The position numbers and the translations under genes are program-made. The notes beneath the pieces were generated by a model. The model had not been told where the DNA came from, searched no databases, and was given only the letters and a program-made list of their open reading frames with translations. 64,000 bases of DNA from an uncultured Dokdonia sp. (GTDB lineage Bacteria > Bacteroidota > Bacteroidia > Flavobacteriales > Flavobacteriaceae), in contig CANNDF010000001.1 of assembly GCA_947503305.1 (NCBI GenBank), positions 744,001 to 808,000 of the forward strand. Direction: 5' to 3'. Of the stretch, positions 1 through 8,197 are shown one piece after another (position 1 is the stretch's first letter; every line of letters starts with the position of its first letter).

Positions 1-48
1 CAGCTGTTTTTCTTTAAGAGAAAAGCAGACAAATGGCTTTGAAAAACT

Positions 49-792
49 ATGGGAATTATTAAAATTTTAATGTTAACGATGGTTATGGTGTATTCTTCCC
101 AAGGGTTGTGTCAAATCAAAAGACATACCCTTTCCAGTAAAAAGATGGGATATGCCATAGACTATTCTGTGGTGTTACCAAATCAATATGATAATTCAAA
201 AACCTATCCGGTTGTTTATATGACCGATGGCCCTACTGTTGAAAACAAGAGCAAGTTTTTAAACGTGGCAAGTGATTTTCAGCAAAAAAATCAAAAACCA
301 TTCATAATTGTTTTGGTAAGTCCTGAGCACCCAGAGACTGGTCGTAACCGTAGAAATGCTGAATTATTGGCAAATCCGAACTATTTCCAATTCTTTATTT
401 CCGAATTACTTCCGCAAGTTGAGAAAGAATATGCAGTTGCAACGACGTCATCAGAAAGGTATTTAAATGGTGTCTCTTTTGGGGGATTAAATTCACTCTA
501 TTTTGGATTGGAAGACCAGGGAAAAACTTTTGGCAATATCGCAGTGATGTCTCCCGCCATACATCCTAAACCCTATTTTAAAAAAGCCTATCAAGAGAAT
601 CCTAAATTGTCCATACGGTTTTTTTTAAGTACTGGTACTTTTTTGGACGGTGAAAGTACGACAAGAAAATTATTAGAGATACTAAAGTCCAAAGATTATG
701 AAGTTGGATACAATGAAGTACCACACGGTCATACAATGAAGAACTGGGATAAGAATTGGTTGCCGATGTTACAGTTCTTTTTTAATAATTAA
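49..792 (+). CDS. Secreted esterase, alpha/beta-hydrolase fold
   Basis: Predicted exported serine esterase of the putative-esterase family (PF00756, Fes/esterase-D type), 247 aa. The N-terminus (about residues 1-21) is a hydrophobic signal peptide ending in a small-residue cleavage region. A nucleophile elbow GVSFGG lies near residues 141-146 and a C-terminal histidine in PHGHTMKNW near residue 230 fits the catalytic His; an acidic residue just upstream (FLDGES) is a candidate third member. The length fits a single catalytic domain. It stands alone, 165 bp before the asparaginase-like gene on the same strand. The substrate cannot be read from the sequence; related proteins cleave siderophore or acyl esters. 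Cargo of the ICE by position. Confidence 0.75.
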   Translation: MGIIKILMLTMVMVYSSQGLCQIKRHTLSSKKMGYAIDYSVVLPNQYDNSKTYPVVYMTDGPTVENKSKFLNVASDFQQKNQKPFIIVLVSPEHPETGRNRRNAELLANPNYFQFFISELLPQVEKEYAVATTSSERYLNGVSFGGLNSLYFGLEDQGKTFGNIAVMSPAIHPKPYFKKAYQENPKLSIRFFLSTGTFLDGESTTRKLLEILKSKDYEVGYNEVPHGHTMKNWDKNWLPMLQFFFNN

Positions 793-957
793 AGTAATTA
801 TGATGGACTATTTTTCCAAATCAATGACCTTATTATACAGTATTGATAAAATGAAAAAATGGATATTCTAAAATACTCTTATCAGAATAGAGGTCCGATA
901 TTTTAATTAGACCGATGAAATTAACTGCATTATATAGAGGCTTCTAAAAAAGGTTTT

Positions 958-1449
958 ATGATAAATATTTTGACTACAGGAGGCACTATAGAAGGTTTAG
1001 ACTATGAATCTTCGCAATCACCACTTGATACACCTGTGAGTATTGAGAAGCTTTTAGCTGATATTAAAGATATTCCCAAATACTCTATAAAAAGACTGTT
1101 CTCAAAAGACAGCAGATTTATAACAGACAATGATAGAAAGCTTTTAATTCAAGAAATTCACAATTCACCTTCAAATCAAATCCTAATTACCCACGGGACC
1201 TACTCAATGGTAGAAACCGCGCAGTATGTTGCACAATTTGAGCTAAACAGAACCATCATTTTTACTGGTGCATTCATTCTAGGTGACAAACCGAATACTG
1301 ACGCGAAGTTCAATCTCTATTATGCCATTAGTCAGTTTAAAAAAGTTAGTTCAGGGGTCTTCATTGCTATCCATAATGAAACCTTTCACTGGGATAATGT
1401 GGTGAAAAACGAAAGCAAAAACAGATTCGAAAGAGTTACAAAATGGTAA
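958..1449 (+). CDS. Short asparaginase-like protein (N-terminal domain only)
   Basis: The 163-aa protein carries the two signature segments of the asparaginase/glutaminase N-terminal domain: TTGGTIEG at residues 6-13 with the nucleophile threonine, and THGTYSMVETAQ near residues 78-90, which resembles the second Thr-containing motif. The usual enzyme has about 320 aa with a second C-terminal domain, absent here; no later in-frame remnant is seen because the membrane LuxR gene starts 3 bp after the stop. Such one-domain forms occur in bacteria, so this may be a genuine small enzyme or a ligand-binding protein rather than a truncation. The tight spacing to the next gene suggests co-transcription. 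Asparaginase activity is an inference. Confidence 0.7.
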   Translation: MINILTTGGTIEGLDYESSQSPLDTPVSIEKLLADIKDIPKYSIKRLFSKDSRFITDNDRKLLIQEIHNSPSNQILITHGTYSMVETAQYVAQFELNRTIIFTGAFILGDKPNTDAKFNLYYAISQFKKVSSGVFIAIHNETFHWDNVVKNESKNRFERVTKW

Positions 1450-1452
1450 ACT

Positions 1453-2376
1453 ATGTTTGGCACATCAATTCATTGGACGACTTTCTTCTATCTATTGGTA
1501 GATACGTTCATTGTACTTTTTGCTGTCATACAAGCCACTCGTCTTAAAAGAAACAGCCTATGGAGATTCATTCTCTTAGGAGTGCTCTTTTTGCTTTACA
1601 ATATTACGGGTGGATTTCTTCCATTCGATTCTTTCCCAGGTCCTTTCATCCTCCAATATGTGATTACCTACTCAGTAGCAATCGTTTTGGTTACGTATAT
1701 CGTATTCTATCTCTACAAAGAGTATGACATTGTTATACTAAGTACCTATTTATCTGTAAACAATATTGCTGCTATTTTGGTTGGAGGGCTTATCTGCTTA
1801 TTTCTTGTACCTTTTTACTTCACCCAATCGCTCGATATCTCAAGAAAGATATTTACTATACCCATTGCAGTTATAGCATTCTACTTTCTATGGGCGTTTT
1901 ACCAGAGAATCAAAAAATTACCAAAACAAAGTACCTTTATTAGAAGAAGGGCGCTGCTCTCACTTATAAGTGCTAGCGGTGTCGTTTTGCTACCGATAAT
2001 GACGCTTATTGGGGATTATCAATGGCTTACATTTACAATTATGAACACTTCTTTCTACGCTATAACGGCTATAGAAATAGATAGGTATCTACACTTTCTT
2101 GAAAACAAAAACAAGATGTTCGAGATTTTTAGCTTTTATGAAAGCAATAAAGAAAAACTAATAGAATCCAAACTCATCTACCAGAGTCTTACAAGAAGAG
2201 AAATAGAAATTGCAGTCTCAATTTTAAATAAAAAATCGTACAAGAGCATCAGTGAATCTTTCTTTATCGCACAGCACACAGTGACCAAACACGCCTCAAA
2301 TATTTTCAAAAAAACAGGTGTCAAAAATAGAGCGGAGTTTCTAAACCGCTTCGAAAGTAAGAAAAGTAGAAAATAA
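1453..2376 (+). CDS. Membrane-anchored LuxR-type transcription regulator
   Basis: The 307-aa protein has a membrane half of about six or seven hydrophobic helices (residues 8-215) followed by a LuxR-type helix-turn-helix at about residues 243-300. The HTH shows LTRREIEIA, SYKSISESFFIAQHTVTKH and NIFKKTGVKNRAEFL, matching the GerE/LuxR pattern. It probably senses a signal at the membrane and controls nearby genes. It begins 3 bp after the asparaginase-like gene, so the two are likely one transcription unit. The input signal is unknown. Confidence 0.7.
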   Translation: MFGTSIHWTTFFYLLVDTFIVLFAVIQATRLKRNSLWRFILLGVLFLLYNITGGFLPFDSFPGPFILQYVITYSVAIVLVTYIVFYLYKEYDIVILSTYLSVNNIAAILVGGLICLFLVPFYFTQSLDISRKIFTIPIAVIAFYFLWAFYQRIKKLPKQSTFIRRRALLSLISASGVVLLPIMTLIGDYQWLTFTIMNTSFYAITAIEIDRYLHFLENKNKMFEIFSFYESNKEKLIESKLIYQSLTRREIEIAVSILNKKSYKSISESFFIAQHTVTKHASNIFKKTGVKNRAEFLNRFESKKSRK

Positions 2377-2573
2377 CTAGAACCGTACATAAATACGCTT
2401 TGAAACGTAGGTAAATACGCCTGAAATATCCAGATTATCATATAGTTACAATTACATTGCTGTAGATTTATTAGCCGCTAAAACTAAATTTTGTTTGACC
2501 AAGCTTACCGGAGTATTAGAGCATTGTATATAGAAAAGTCTGACCTGACACATATCGTACTCCCTTAGTCGGT

Positions 2574-3425
2574 TTGCATATGCAACAAGGGACAATGGTA
2601 AACACAACGATACTTTTAACCCAATTTCAAGACGCCTACGCGAAAATGTCTTCTCAATATGATGATATACTTACGCTTTCGCGAAAGCGTATACACCTTT
2701 GTCGTGAAACGTTGATTGCTATGCGAGCCGTAATTGTTAAAAAGGGTTTTAACACTACGGCAAATGAAATTAACTTCTTTAAGAACATCAAGCATCCTCC
2801 TTTAAGAGATCTCCTTTTTAATAAAAATCTTGCTCGACTAGAATGGTACTGTCCCAGAGCCTCTCTCAAAAAGAAAGAACGTTTTTTAAAACAACAACTT
2901 GTTAAGTGCGATGACTTTTTTTTGGAGCATATAGATTTCGGTCAATATTTGCAGATGAAGGCGGAGCATCTGGATGAACTATACTTTACCAGAAAGGCAA
3001 ATGCAAATCCACAATTTGAACTTCAATTTTCTGAGATTTATGATTTAGAATTTAATACACCCCGCGATTTAATGCTTGCTAAATTCTCGGCTTACAAGGA
3101 TCTCGTAAAATATATACACAATCGACTAAGCGATTTGCCTGGTGAATTCTATCGAGAATATCTTTCAAAATCTAAACTAGAATGGACGGGAAACAAAGTG
3201 GATTTGATAGAACTTATCTATGCTATTCACGCCGTGGGAGTTGTAAAAAATGGCAGGATAGATATAAAAGAACTGGCATCCATATTTGAAACCATTTTTG
3301 ATGTAGACCTTGGGAATTATTACCGAAAATTCATAGAAATAAGAGCACGTAAAATCGACCGTACAAAGTTTATAGACGCTCTCAAAGAAAGCCTCCTACG
3401 TCGAATGGATGAGGCGGACAGTTAA
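2574..3425 (+). CDS. rteC: RteC-like regulator of ICE excision/transfer
   Basis: The 283-aa protein resembles RteC (PF09357), which in CTnDOT-type elements activates excision genes. Recognisable stretches are the helical N-terminus with paired Arg/Lys (SRKRIHLCRET), the EWYCPRASLKKKERF region near residue 95, and a C-terminal winged-helix-like part (VDLIELIYAIHAVGVVKNGR, residues 208-235). Met-8 (2595) is an alternative start close to AGGGA. A perfect 20-bp palindrome lies inside the gene (2672-2691), encoding part of the SRKR segment. It heads the ICE backbone; the following intergenic region has two operator-like repeats. Confidence 0.7.
   Translation: MHMQQGTMVNTTILLTQFQDAYAKMSSQYDDILTLSRKRIHLCRETLIAMRAVIVKKGFNTTANEINFFKNIKHPPLRDLLFNKNLARLEWYCPRASLKKKERFLKQQLVKCDDFFLEHIDFGQYLQMKAEHLDELYFTRKANANPQFELQFSEIYDLEFNTPRDLMLAKFSAYKDLVKYIHNRLSDLPGEFYREYLSKSKLEWTGNKVDLIELIYAIHAVGVVKNGRIDIKELASIFETIFDVDLGNYYRKFIEIRARKIDRTKFIDALKESLLRRMDEADS
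2672..2691. repeat. Perfect 20-bp palindrome TACGCTTTCGCGAAAGCGTA
   Basis: The sequence is fully self-complementary and lies inside rteC. A second copy with a 16-bp perfect core lies at 3503-3518. Such a palindrome is, from memory, abundant in some marine Flavobacteriaceae genomes; its function is unknown to me. Confidence 0.8.
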
Positions 3426-3432
3426 ATTTTTA

Positions 3433-3460
3433 CTTCACAACTTGTGACGGTATTGTGAAG
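3433..3460. promoter_or_regulatory. Operator-like repeat, copy 1 (TCACAA/TTGTGA)
   Basis: A 28-bp sequence whose ends CTTCACAA and TTGTGAAG are exact inverted repeats, with an additional internal TTGTGA half-site. A related copy occurs at 3561-3588. The pair sits between rteC and the downstream excisionase-like gene, so it may bind RteC or another ICE regulator. Confidence 0.45.
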
Positions 3461-3502
3461 AATTCTACAGTCTACCAAACTACAAAGTATATTTTGGTTT
3501 TA

Positions 3503-3518
3503 CGCTTTCGCGAAAGCG
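3503..3518. repeat. Second copy of the GCTTTCGCGAAAGC palindrome
   Basis: A perfect 16-bp palindrome identical to the core of the copy at 2672-2691, here in intergenic DNA between the two operator-like repeats. Confidence 0.75.
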
Positions 3519-3560
3519 GGATTAGCTACAAAACATAGCATTTCCTATGGTATAAAAATC

Positions 3561-3588
3561 GCTCACAACCTGTGATTGCAGTGTGAAC
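3561..3588. promoter_or_regulatory. Operator-like repeat, copy 2
   Basis: It shares the layout TCACAAcYTGTGA, 6-7 nt, TGTGAA with the copy at 3433-3460 on the same strand. It lies about 110 bp upstream of the HTH gene at 3698 and just before a perfect hairpin. Confidence 0.45.
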
Positions 3589-3638
3589 AAAACCAATCAA
3601 TACACATCAAATTTGTAGAACGAAAGTCAAATCAGGTC

Positions 3639-3682
3639 AGGGACTATCATTAAAAACGTAATTACAGATAGTCCCTTTCTTT
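3639..3682 (+). terminator. Terminator/attenuator hairpin upstream of the HTH gene
   Basis: A perfect 10-bp stem AGGGACTATC/GATAGTCCCT (3639-3648 and 3667-3676) with an 18-nt loop is followed by TTCTTT. It is 16 nt before the next start codon, so it could end the rteC transcript or attenuate the downstream genes. Confidence 0.55.
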
Positions 3683-3697
3683 AAAACCCGTTCTATC

Positions 3698-3982
3698 ATG
3701 CCGACAAGTATTATCACAACCGATGACCTTCGAGATTTCAAAATGGAATTACTCGATGATATTAAAACACTATTGACCAGACAAGCCTCTGGTAAAATCA
3801 AGAAGTATCTCAAATCTTCTGAAGTTATGGAGATGTTGCAGATAAGCCCAGGAACTTTGCAAAATCTTCGTATCAACGGTACACTCCCTTATACCAAAGT
3901 TGGCGGAATTATTTTTTATGATGTTGATGAAATTCAGAAAGTGATGGAGGACAACCGTGTGCAGCACGGGCTAAACTACTAG
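3698..3982 (+). CDS. Helix-turn-helix, excisionase-like DNA-binding protein
   Basis: A 94-aa protein with a short coiled N-terminus and a MerR/excisionase-type wing-HTH at residues 38-90: KYLKSSEVMEMLQISPGTLQNLRINGTLP (given here as landmarks: SSEVMEML, GTLQNLR, YTKVGGIIFYDVDEI). Proteins of this kind accompany RteC in Bacteroidota ICEs and are thought to act in excision or regulation. The next gene starts 3 bp after its stop, so the two are co-transcribed. A weakly similar HTH gene is at 38034-38303 in the other element. Confidence 0.65.
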   Translation: MPTSIITTDDLRDFKMELLDDIKTLLTRQASGKIKKYLKSSEVMEMLQISPGTLQNLRINGTLPYTKVGGIIFYDVDEIQKVMEDNRVQHGLNY

Positions 3983-3985
3983 CCT

Positions 3986-4738
3986 ATGAACTATATAAAG
4001 CTACTTAATGCGGCTTTTGAAAAGTTCTATTTTGATGACCGCCTTAATCCAACCCATATCAGTCTGTATATGGCGCTGTTCCAAGAATGGAATAGTAGCC
4101 GGTTTGCTTCAGAAATGTATGTGAATCGTCGTGACCTAATGCTCGCGTCTAAAATTGGTTCAAAATCAACTTATCATCGTTGCATTACAGATTTAGATGC
4201 TTGGTTGTACCTAAGCTACTTTCCTTCAAACAATCCATACAAAGGCAGTAAAATTAAGATGTCCATTATTAGTACATGTGATGAACCAGCTTCGGGACAG
4301 TACAATCCCACTTTAGAACAACTTGCAGAACAGTACTATCCCAGAGGTGTACCACTCGAAGGACACCACCCTCCCAATAACGGACAGGTTGTAAACCAGC
4401 ACCGTCCCATCAATGGACAAGCTCTGGTATCTAATACAAACAATAACAAACAAGAAAACAGTATTAAACAGCCAAAGGGCAGGCAGGCTGTGATTTTATT
4501 CTTTGAAGAAAAAGGCTTTGAAGCTGATGAAGGAAAAAAATTCTACGAGCATTATGCAGACCGTGAATGGCAAACCAGCGATGGAAAACCCATTCGTGAC
4601 TGGCGCTCACTAGCCACGAATTGGATGGATAGAACCGAACTTTTTGAGGAAGAAAACAAATCAAACCAAAAACAAGCGTCCCAAACCAAGGACAACTTGC
4701 GAACCACTAAAAACAAAGACTATGGACAACCCCTCTAA
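3986..4738 (+). CDS. Replication-initiator-like ICE protein, winged-helix N-terminus
   Basis: A 250-aa protein of a family often found in Flavobacteriaceae ICEs just before a DnaC-like ATPase. The N-terminal 95 residues look like a winged helix used for DNA binding (NPTHISLYMALFQEW, MLASKIGSKSTYHRCI). A low-complexity Asn/Gln-rich linker (residues 105-165) leads to a C-terminal segment resembling the DnaD/DnaT-type tail (EEKGFEADEGKKFYEHY, DWRSLATNWMDR, residues 175-215). That layout fits a helicase-loading replication protein, with the next gene as its ATPase partner. The two genes overlap by 17 bp. The function is inferred from domain layout and context. Confidence 0.55.
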   Translation: MNYIKLLNAAFEKFYFDDRLNPTHISLYMALFQEWNSSRFASEMYVNRRDLMLASKIGSKSTYHRCITDLDAWLYLSYFPSNNPYKGSKIKMSIISTCDEPASGQYNPTLEQLAEQYYPRGVPLEGHHPPNNGQVVNQHRPINGQALVSNTNNNKQENSIKQPKGRQAVILFFEEKGFEADEGKKFYEHYADREWQTSDGKPIRDWRSLATNWMDRTELFEEENKSNQKQASQTKDNLRTTKNKDYGQPL

Positions 4739-5384
4739 AATCACCGAAGGCGGTGTTGAATATTTACTAGGTAAGTTCGATGGCAAAAGCGTGGTCTACG
4801 ATTTCCCTAAAATCTTGATTTATCTGAATGCGAAAGGTAAGTTGCTTTTTGGAAAGAAATTTAGGATTTACGAAGAGGACAAACCAATACTGTTGAAGTT
4901 GTGCTCGTATTTCATCAAGGACAAAGAAAACTGCGCAGATTATGGTATAGAAATTGACAAAGGAATTCTATTATCAGGGCCAGTTGGTTGTGGTAAAACC
5001 AGTTTAATGAAACTCCTCCGACATATCGTACCAATGCAACGACCTTACGAAATGGTTCCCTGTCGGAACGTTGCCTTTGGTTTTAATCATCTCGGTTTTA
5101 AAACCGTAGAGGACTATGGCAATACCAAATTCTATTGCTTCGATGACTTAGGTGTAGAACCAGCTGGTCGATTCTACGGCAAAGACTTGAACGTTATGGG
5201 TGAAGTGCTGCTCTCACGCTACGAGCTCTATCTAAACACAAAACACAAAATAAAAACACACGCTACCACCAATCTTAATGCAGAAGAACTTGAAGAACGC
5301 TACGGTAACCGTGTTCGTAGCCGGATGCGGGAGCTTTTTAATTTGATTGCTTTTGATAAAGGTGCTGGGGATAAAAGGAAGTAA
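4722..5384 (+). CDS. DnaC/IstB-like AAA+ ATPase
   Basis: About 220 aa from the preferred start Met at 4722, which overlaps the end of the previous gene. The Walker A motif is GPVGCGKTS, a Walker B-like segment is FYCFDDLGVEP, and a sensor-1-like ATTNLNAEELEERYG follows, with a terminal arginine-rich segment RVRSRMRELFN. This fits helicase-loader ATPases (DnaC/IstB group) and would act with the upstream winged-helix protein in ICE replication after nicking. An in-frame start at 4644 is possible but would force a basic low-complexity N-terminus read from the neighbouring gene. Confidence 0.7.
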   Translation: MDNPSKITEGGVEYLLGKFDGKSVVYDFPKILIYLNAKGKLLFGKKFRIYEEDKPILLKLCSYFIKDKENCADYGIEIDKGILLSGPVGCGKTSLMKLLRHIVPMQRPYEMVPCRNVAFGFNHLGFKTVEDYGNTKFYCFDDLGVEPAGRFYGKDLNVMGEVLLSRYELYLNTKHKIKTHATTNLNAEELEERYGNRVRSRMRELFNLIAFDKGAGDKRK

Positions 5385-5386
5385 GG

Positions 5387-6979
5387 TTATTTCTTCATTC
5401 TCTTTGCAACTAACTTCTTTCGAATAGCTTCGATTCTTTCTATGTCTTCATTATTTAAGCCCAAAGTAGAATTTAAAATATCGAAATTATACTTAACCAA
5501 AACATCCTCAATGCTACTTTTATTTTTAAAGTCATTTCTGTATTGTTCAAAGTTTTGAACTGCTCTATATGGTAACGGTAGTGCTCTAAATTCATTTGGG
5601 GTTACTTCTAACACTCCACCACCATAGTATCGCCCCTCTAACTCTGCAAACGCAAGTGTCAAAGAATTATAAAATGAATATATAATATTTTCAATCTGAT
5701 ATTCTTTTTTTGATTCAACCATATAGGCGCTATCTGTTACATAAGCCTCCGCATTATTCTTTAGTAATTTTGGATACTCGTGGGCTCTTTTGAAAAAGAA
5801 AGCCTCTGATTGCTTTGCTATATTAGGTACCTTATACCAGTGTTTTCTTTGGCGACATTTAAATCTCGTATCTAATTTTCTATCAGTACCTAGTTCTAAA
5901 TAATTTGATAAACTTTTAGATAATTTATTAGAATCAACTTTATTAAAATCTAGTAGATACGCCGGTTTATCTTCTTCAACTAACTTATTGAAATCTTCAT
6001 CTTCAAATGTTACAGAACCATTTACATAAAATCCTTTTTGGACTATTGGCTTAGAATAACTTCTTAATCTATTCTTTTTAACTGTATCATCGTTAACTAT
6101 AAAATAATCATTAGCTGCTGTAACTATCCCTGCCTTATTGTCTACAAAGTGAGGCGTTAAATTTAGCTGTGATTTTAAATTTATTAAGAATTGATGTTCA
6201 TCAGGGGATAAGAAATGATGCGTCCATTTTGTATTAGATTCAGATACCCAGGCATTTTGCATTAACGAGAAATTTCGATTTTCTAGTTCTTCAATATTCT
6301 TTATGGTGGTATAATAAGTGCCTGGAACTTGATGCTGTTTATAACCAATAAAGAGCACTGTATCCTGTCCTTTACATTCTTGGAATTGTAATTCATCAAA
6401 CATAAAGACTTCTAGTCTCTCAAAGCTTGACTTTAGTAAATCGCGTATTTCTTCTGAGAACTTTACCTGAAGTAATTCTAACGGAAGTACAAAAGCAACT
6501 ACACCGTTATTTTCTAATTTTTGAATTGCGCTTATTAAAAAAGCAGTCCAAATATTATTGATTTTTTTATCAGATAATCCGCTATCCCTGTGAATAGACT
6601 TACAAATGTCTTTCTGCTCTTCTTCTAGTAGTGAACTTTTTACGTAGGGCGGATTACCGATTATTAAAGAATATAAACTATTATCAGAATTATGATAATA
6701 TAAATAATCACTATGAATAGAATTAAGATTTACAGAAGGGCTACATCTTTGTATGGCTTTATTTAATTCTTCAACTTCTCTTTCAACTATGGTTAAGTTA
6801 ACTCTATCAAATCTTTCTAGTTGTTGGTTTTCAGAAATAGCTACCACAAAATTACCATCACCAACACTTGGTTCAAGTATTGATATATTGTCTTGTTGAA
6901 AAAATTCCAAGCAGTAATCCGCTATAACATTTGATAGCCTAATAGGTGTGTAATATGAGCCTAGACTTTTTTTATTCAT
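5387..6979 (-). CDS. N6-adenine DNA methylase, Eco57I-like, in defence operon
   Basis: A 530-aa N6-adenine DNA methyltransferase. It starts with SLGSYYTPIRLSN, typical of this class, has SAM-binding motif I EPSVGDGNF near residues 36-44 and catalytic motif IV NPPYVKSS near residues 109-116. The remaining 350 residues would hold the target-recognition region. No nuclease motif is visible in this protein. Its start overlaps the end of the HNH gene by 4 bp (ATGA), so it is the last gene of a five-gene minus-strand operon with XRE, kinase, response regulator and HNH nuclease. It probably marks self DNA, or the whole acts as a restriction-modification-like system. Confidence 0.8.
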   Translation of the reverse strand: MNKKSLGSYYTPIRLSNVIADYCLEFFQQDNISILEPSVGDGNFVVAISENQQLERFDRVNLTIVEREVEELNKAIQRCSPSVNLNSIHSDYLYYHNSDNSLYSLIIGNPPYVKSSLLEEEQKDICKSIHRDSGLSDKKINNIWTAFLISAIQKLENNGVVAFVLPLELLQVKFSEEIRDLLKSSFERLEVFMFDELQFQECKGQDTVLFIGYKQHQVPGTYYTTIKNIEELENRNFSLMQNAWVSESNTKWTHHFLSPDEHQFLINLKSQLNLTPHFVDNKAGIVTAANDYFIVNDDTVKKNRLRSYSKPIVQKGFYVNGSVTFEDEDFNKLVEEDKPAYLLDFNKVDSNKLSKSLSNYLELGTDRKLDTRFKCRQRKHWYKVPNIAKQSEAFFFKRAHEYPKLLKNNAEAYVTDSAYMVESKKEYQIENIIYSFYNSLTLAFAELEGRYYGGGVLEVTPNEFRALPLPYRAVQNFEQYRNDFKNKSSIEDVLVKYNFDILNSTLGLNNEDIERIEAIRKKLVAKRMKK

Positions 6980-7551
6980 TGCTCAATCTCTAAATATTCT
7001 AAATAACCAATGAACTCATTTGCTAATTCTCCTTGAAGTTGTAATACTTCATTTTTATAAGGTTCATCTGTCAAACCCTCTATTACTTTTTTTAATTGAT
7101 TCATCTTTTGAAGAAGTAAATCCAACATATAAATTATTGAATATCTACTCAAATATAGCTTTAGTTTGGTGTGCATATAAACTGCCTTCGATGAAGTTTC
7201 AATTGGATGTATATTTCCTTTTGTATCTCTGTAAAAATGCTCATTATAATCATCGTCACAGGGGTCTAAGTATTCGAAGTCGTCGTCGCTTTTGGCTATA
7301 TTCACATAAGAGCAAGAATATACAAGATTGTTGTATTCTGTTTCTAAATGAGGATATTTAGATTTAGGCTTAAAGTGGTCAATATGAAAATTTGAAGAAC
7401 CTCCAAACCATAAGTGGTTGCAATTTGTATAGCCGCATCTGCCTCCAAAATCACTTTTTAAATACTTTTTGTATCCGCGATAAGAAGCTAATTTGGAACC
7501 TGTATAAGTTCTTTGTGGTACATCTTTATCTTCTCTAAATCTTATTGCCAT
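6976..7551 (-). CDS. HNH endonuclease, PtuB-like
   Basis: The preferred start is the Met at 7551, 4 nt after the response-regulator stop; an upstream start at 7596 would overlap that gene. The 191-aa protein has a zinc-binding HNH core: CGYTNCNHLW supplies a Cys pair, then HIDHFKPKSKYPHLETEYNN is the HxxHxxPKS-type strand and helix, and NLVYSCSYVNIAKSD the second Cys and Asn. This arrangement resembles the HNH partner of Septu (PtuB) and retron-linked nucleases. Here the partner is not an ABC-type ATPase but a GHKL kinase and response regulator. It is the likely DNA-cutting effector of the operon. Confidence 0.75.
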   Translation of the reverse strand: MAIRFREDKDVPQRTYTGSKLASYRGYKKYLKSDFGGRCGYTNCNHLWFGGSSNFHIDHFKPKSKYPHLETEYNNLVYSCSYVNIAKSDDDFEYLDPCDDDYNEHFYRDTKGNIHPIETSSKAVYMHTKLKLYLSRYSIIYMLDLLLQKMNQLKKVIEGLTDEPYKNEVLQLQGELANEFIGYLEYLEIEQ

Positions 7552-7555
7552 AGAG

Positions 7556-8197
7556 TTATTCGTATTTCTTGTTATTGATGGCACTAATAATATCATCTGC
7601 TTTGTTAATCAAAGCCTGTAACCTATCAGTGTTTGAAGAAACCTTAATATCATTTTTTATAAATCCTCTCTTGTCTAAAGAATTAGAAACTAAAGAATCT
7701 AAATCAATCAATTCTTGTTCTTCAGACATAGTAAGCGGATTATCCTTCTGCTTTTTTTTAAGTTCTAAAATTCTCAGTTCTGCACTTTCTATTTTTGATT
7801 TATGTTTCTTTATTTGGTGAACAACCTTATCAAAAAACTTCGAGGATTCCTGAACATCAACTTTTTCATAAACTATGTTTACGTCTGAACCTTTATCCTC
7901 TGCATCTTGTTCAAATGACGTAAGTATGAAAACTGGAAAATTATCTCTAATTCTAAGCACAGCGTTAATGATATCAGAGCCATTATAGTGTATTTGTGGT
8001 GCCTCTTCTGATAGTTTAAAATCAGAAACAATAGCATCAACAGAAGAGGCTAAGATTTCCTCTACAGTTTCATTAATATCTTCTTTAGGCTTTATAACAA
8101 TTACCTCAAATTTAGTATTAGCCCTGAGTAAAACACTACGTTTAAATGACCTAATATCTGAGTCTACCTCGTCTATATATGCTACTTTATAATTCAT
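7556..8197 (-). CDS. Response regulator receiver with helical C-terminus
   Basis: A 213-aa protein with an N-terminal receiver domain (about residues 1-125): the acidic pair DE at 9-10, phospho-acceptor Asp near residue 59 in AIVSDFKLSEE, a Thr/Ser in FILTSFEQD and a Lys in VYEKVDV. All positions expected for phosphorylation are present. The C-terminal 85 residues are strongly charged and helical (RILELKKKQKDN) without a recognised DNA-binding domain, so it probably signals by protein contact. It overlaps the kinase by 1 bp (TAATG) and is followed by the HNH gene, suggesting that phosphorylation controls the nuclease. Confidence 0.75.
   Translation of the reverse strand: MNYKVAYIDEVDSDIRSFKRSVLLRANTKFEVIVIKPKEDINETVEEILASSVDAIVSDFKLSEEAPQIHYNGSDIINAVLRIRDNFPVFILTSFEQDAEDKGSDVNIVYEKVDVQESSKFFDKVVHQIKKHKSKIESAELRILELKKKQKDNPLTMSEEQELIDLDSLVSNSLDKRGFIKNDIKVSSNTDRLQALINKADDIISAINNKKYE

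Noticed and set aside
7020-7361. 113-codon plus-strand frame inside the HNH gene
   Set aside because: Antisense shadow of a gene with clear HNH motifs and operon overlaps.
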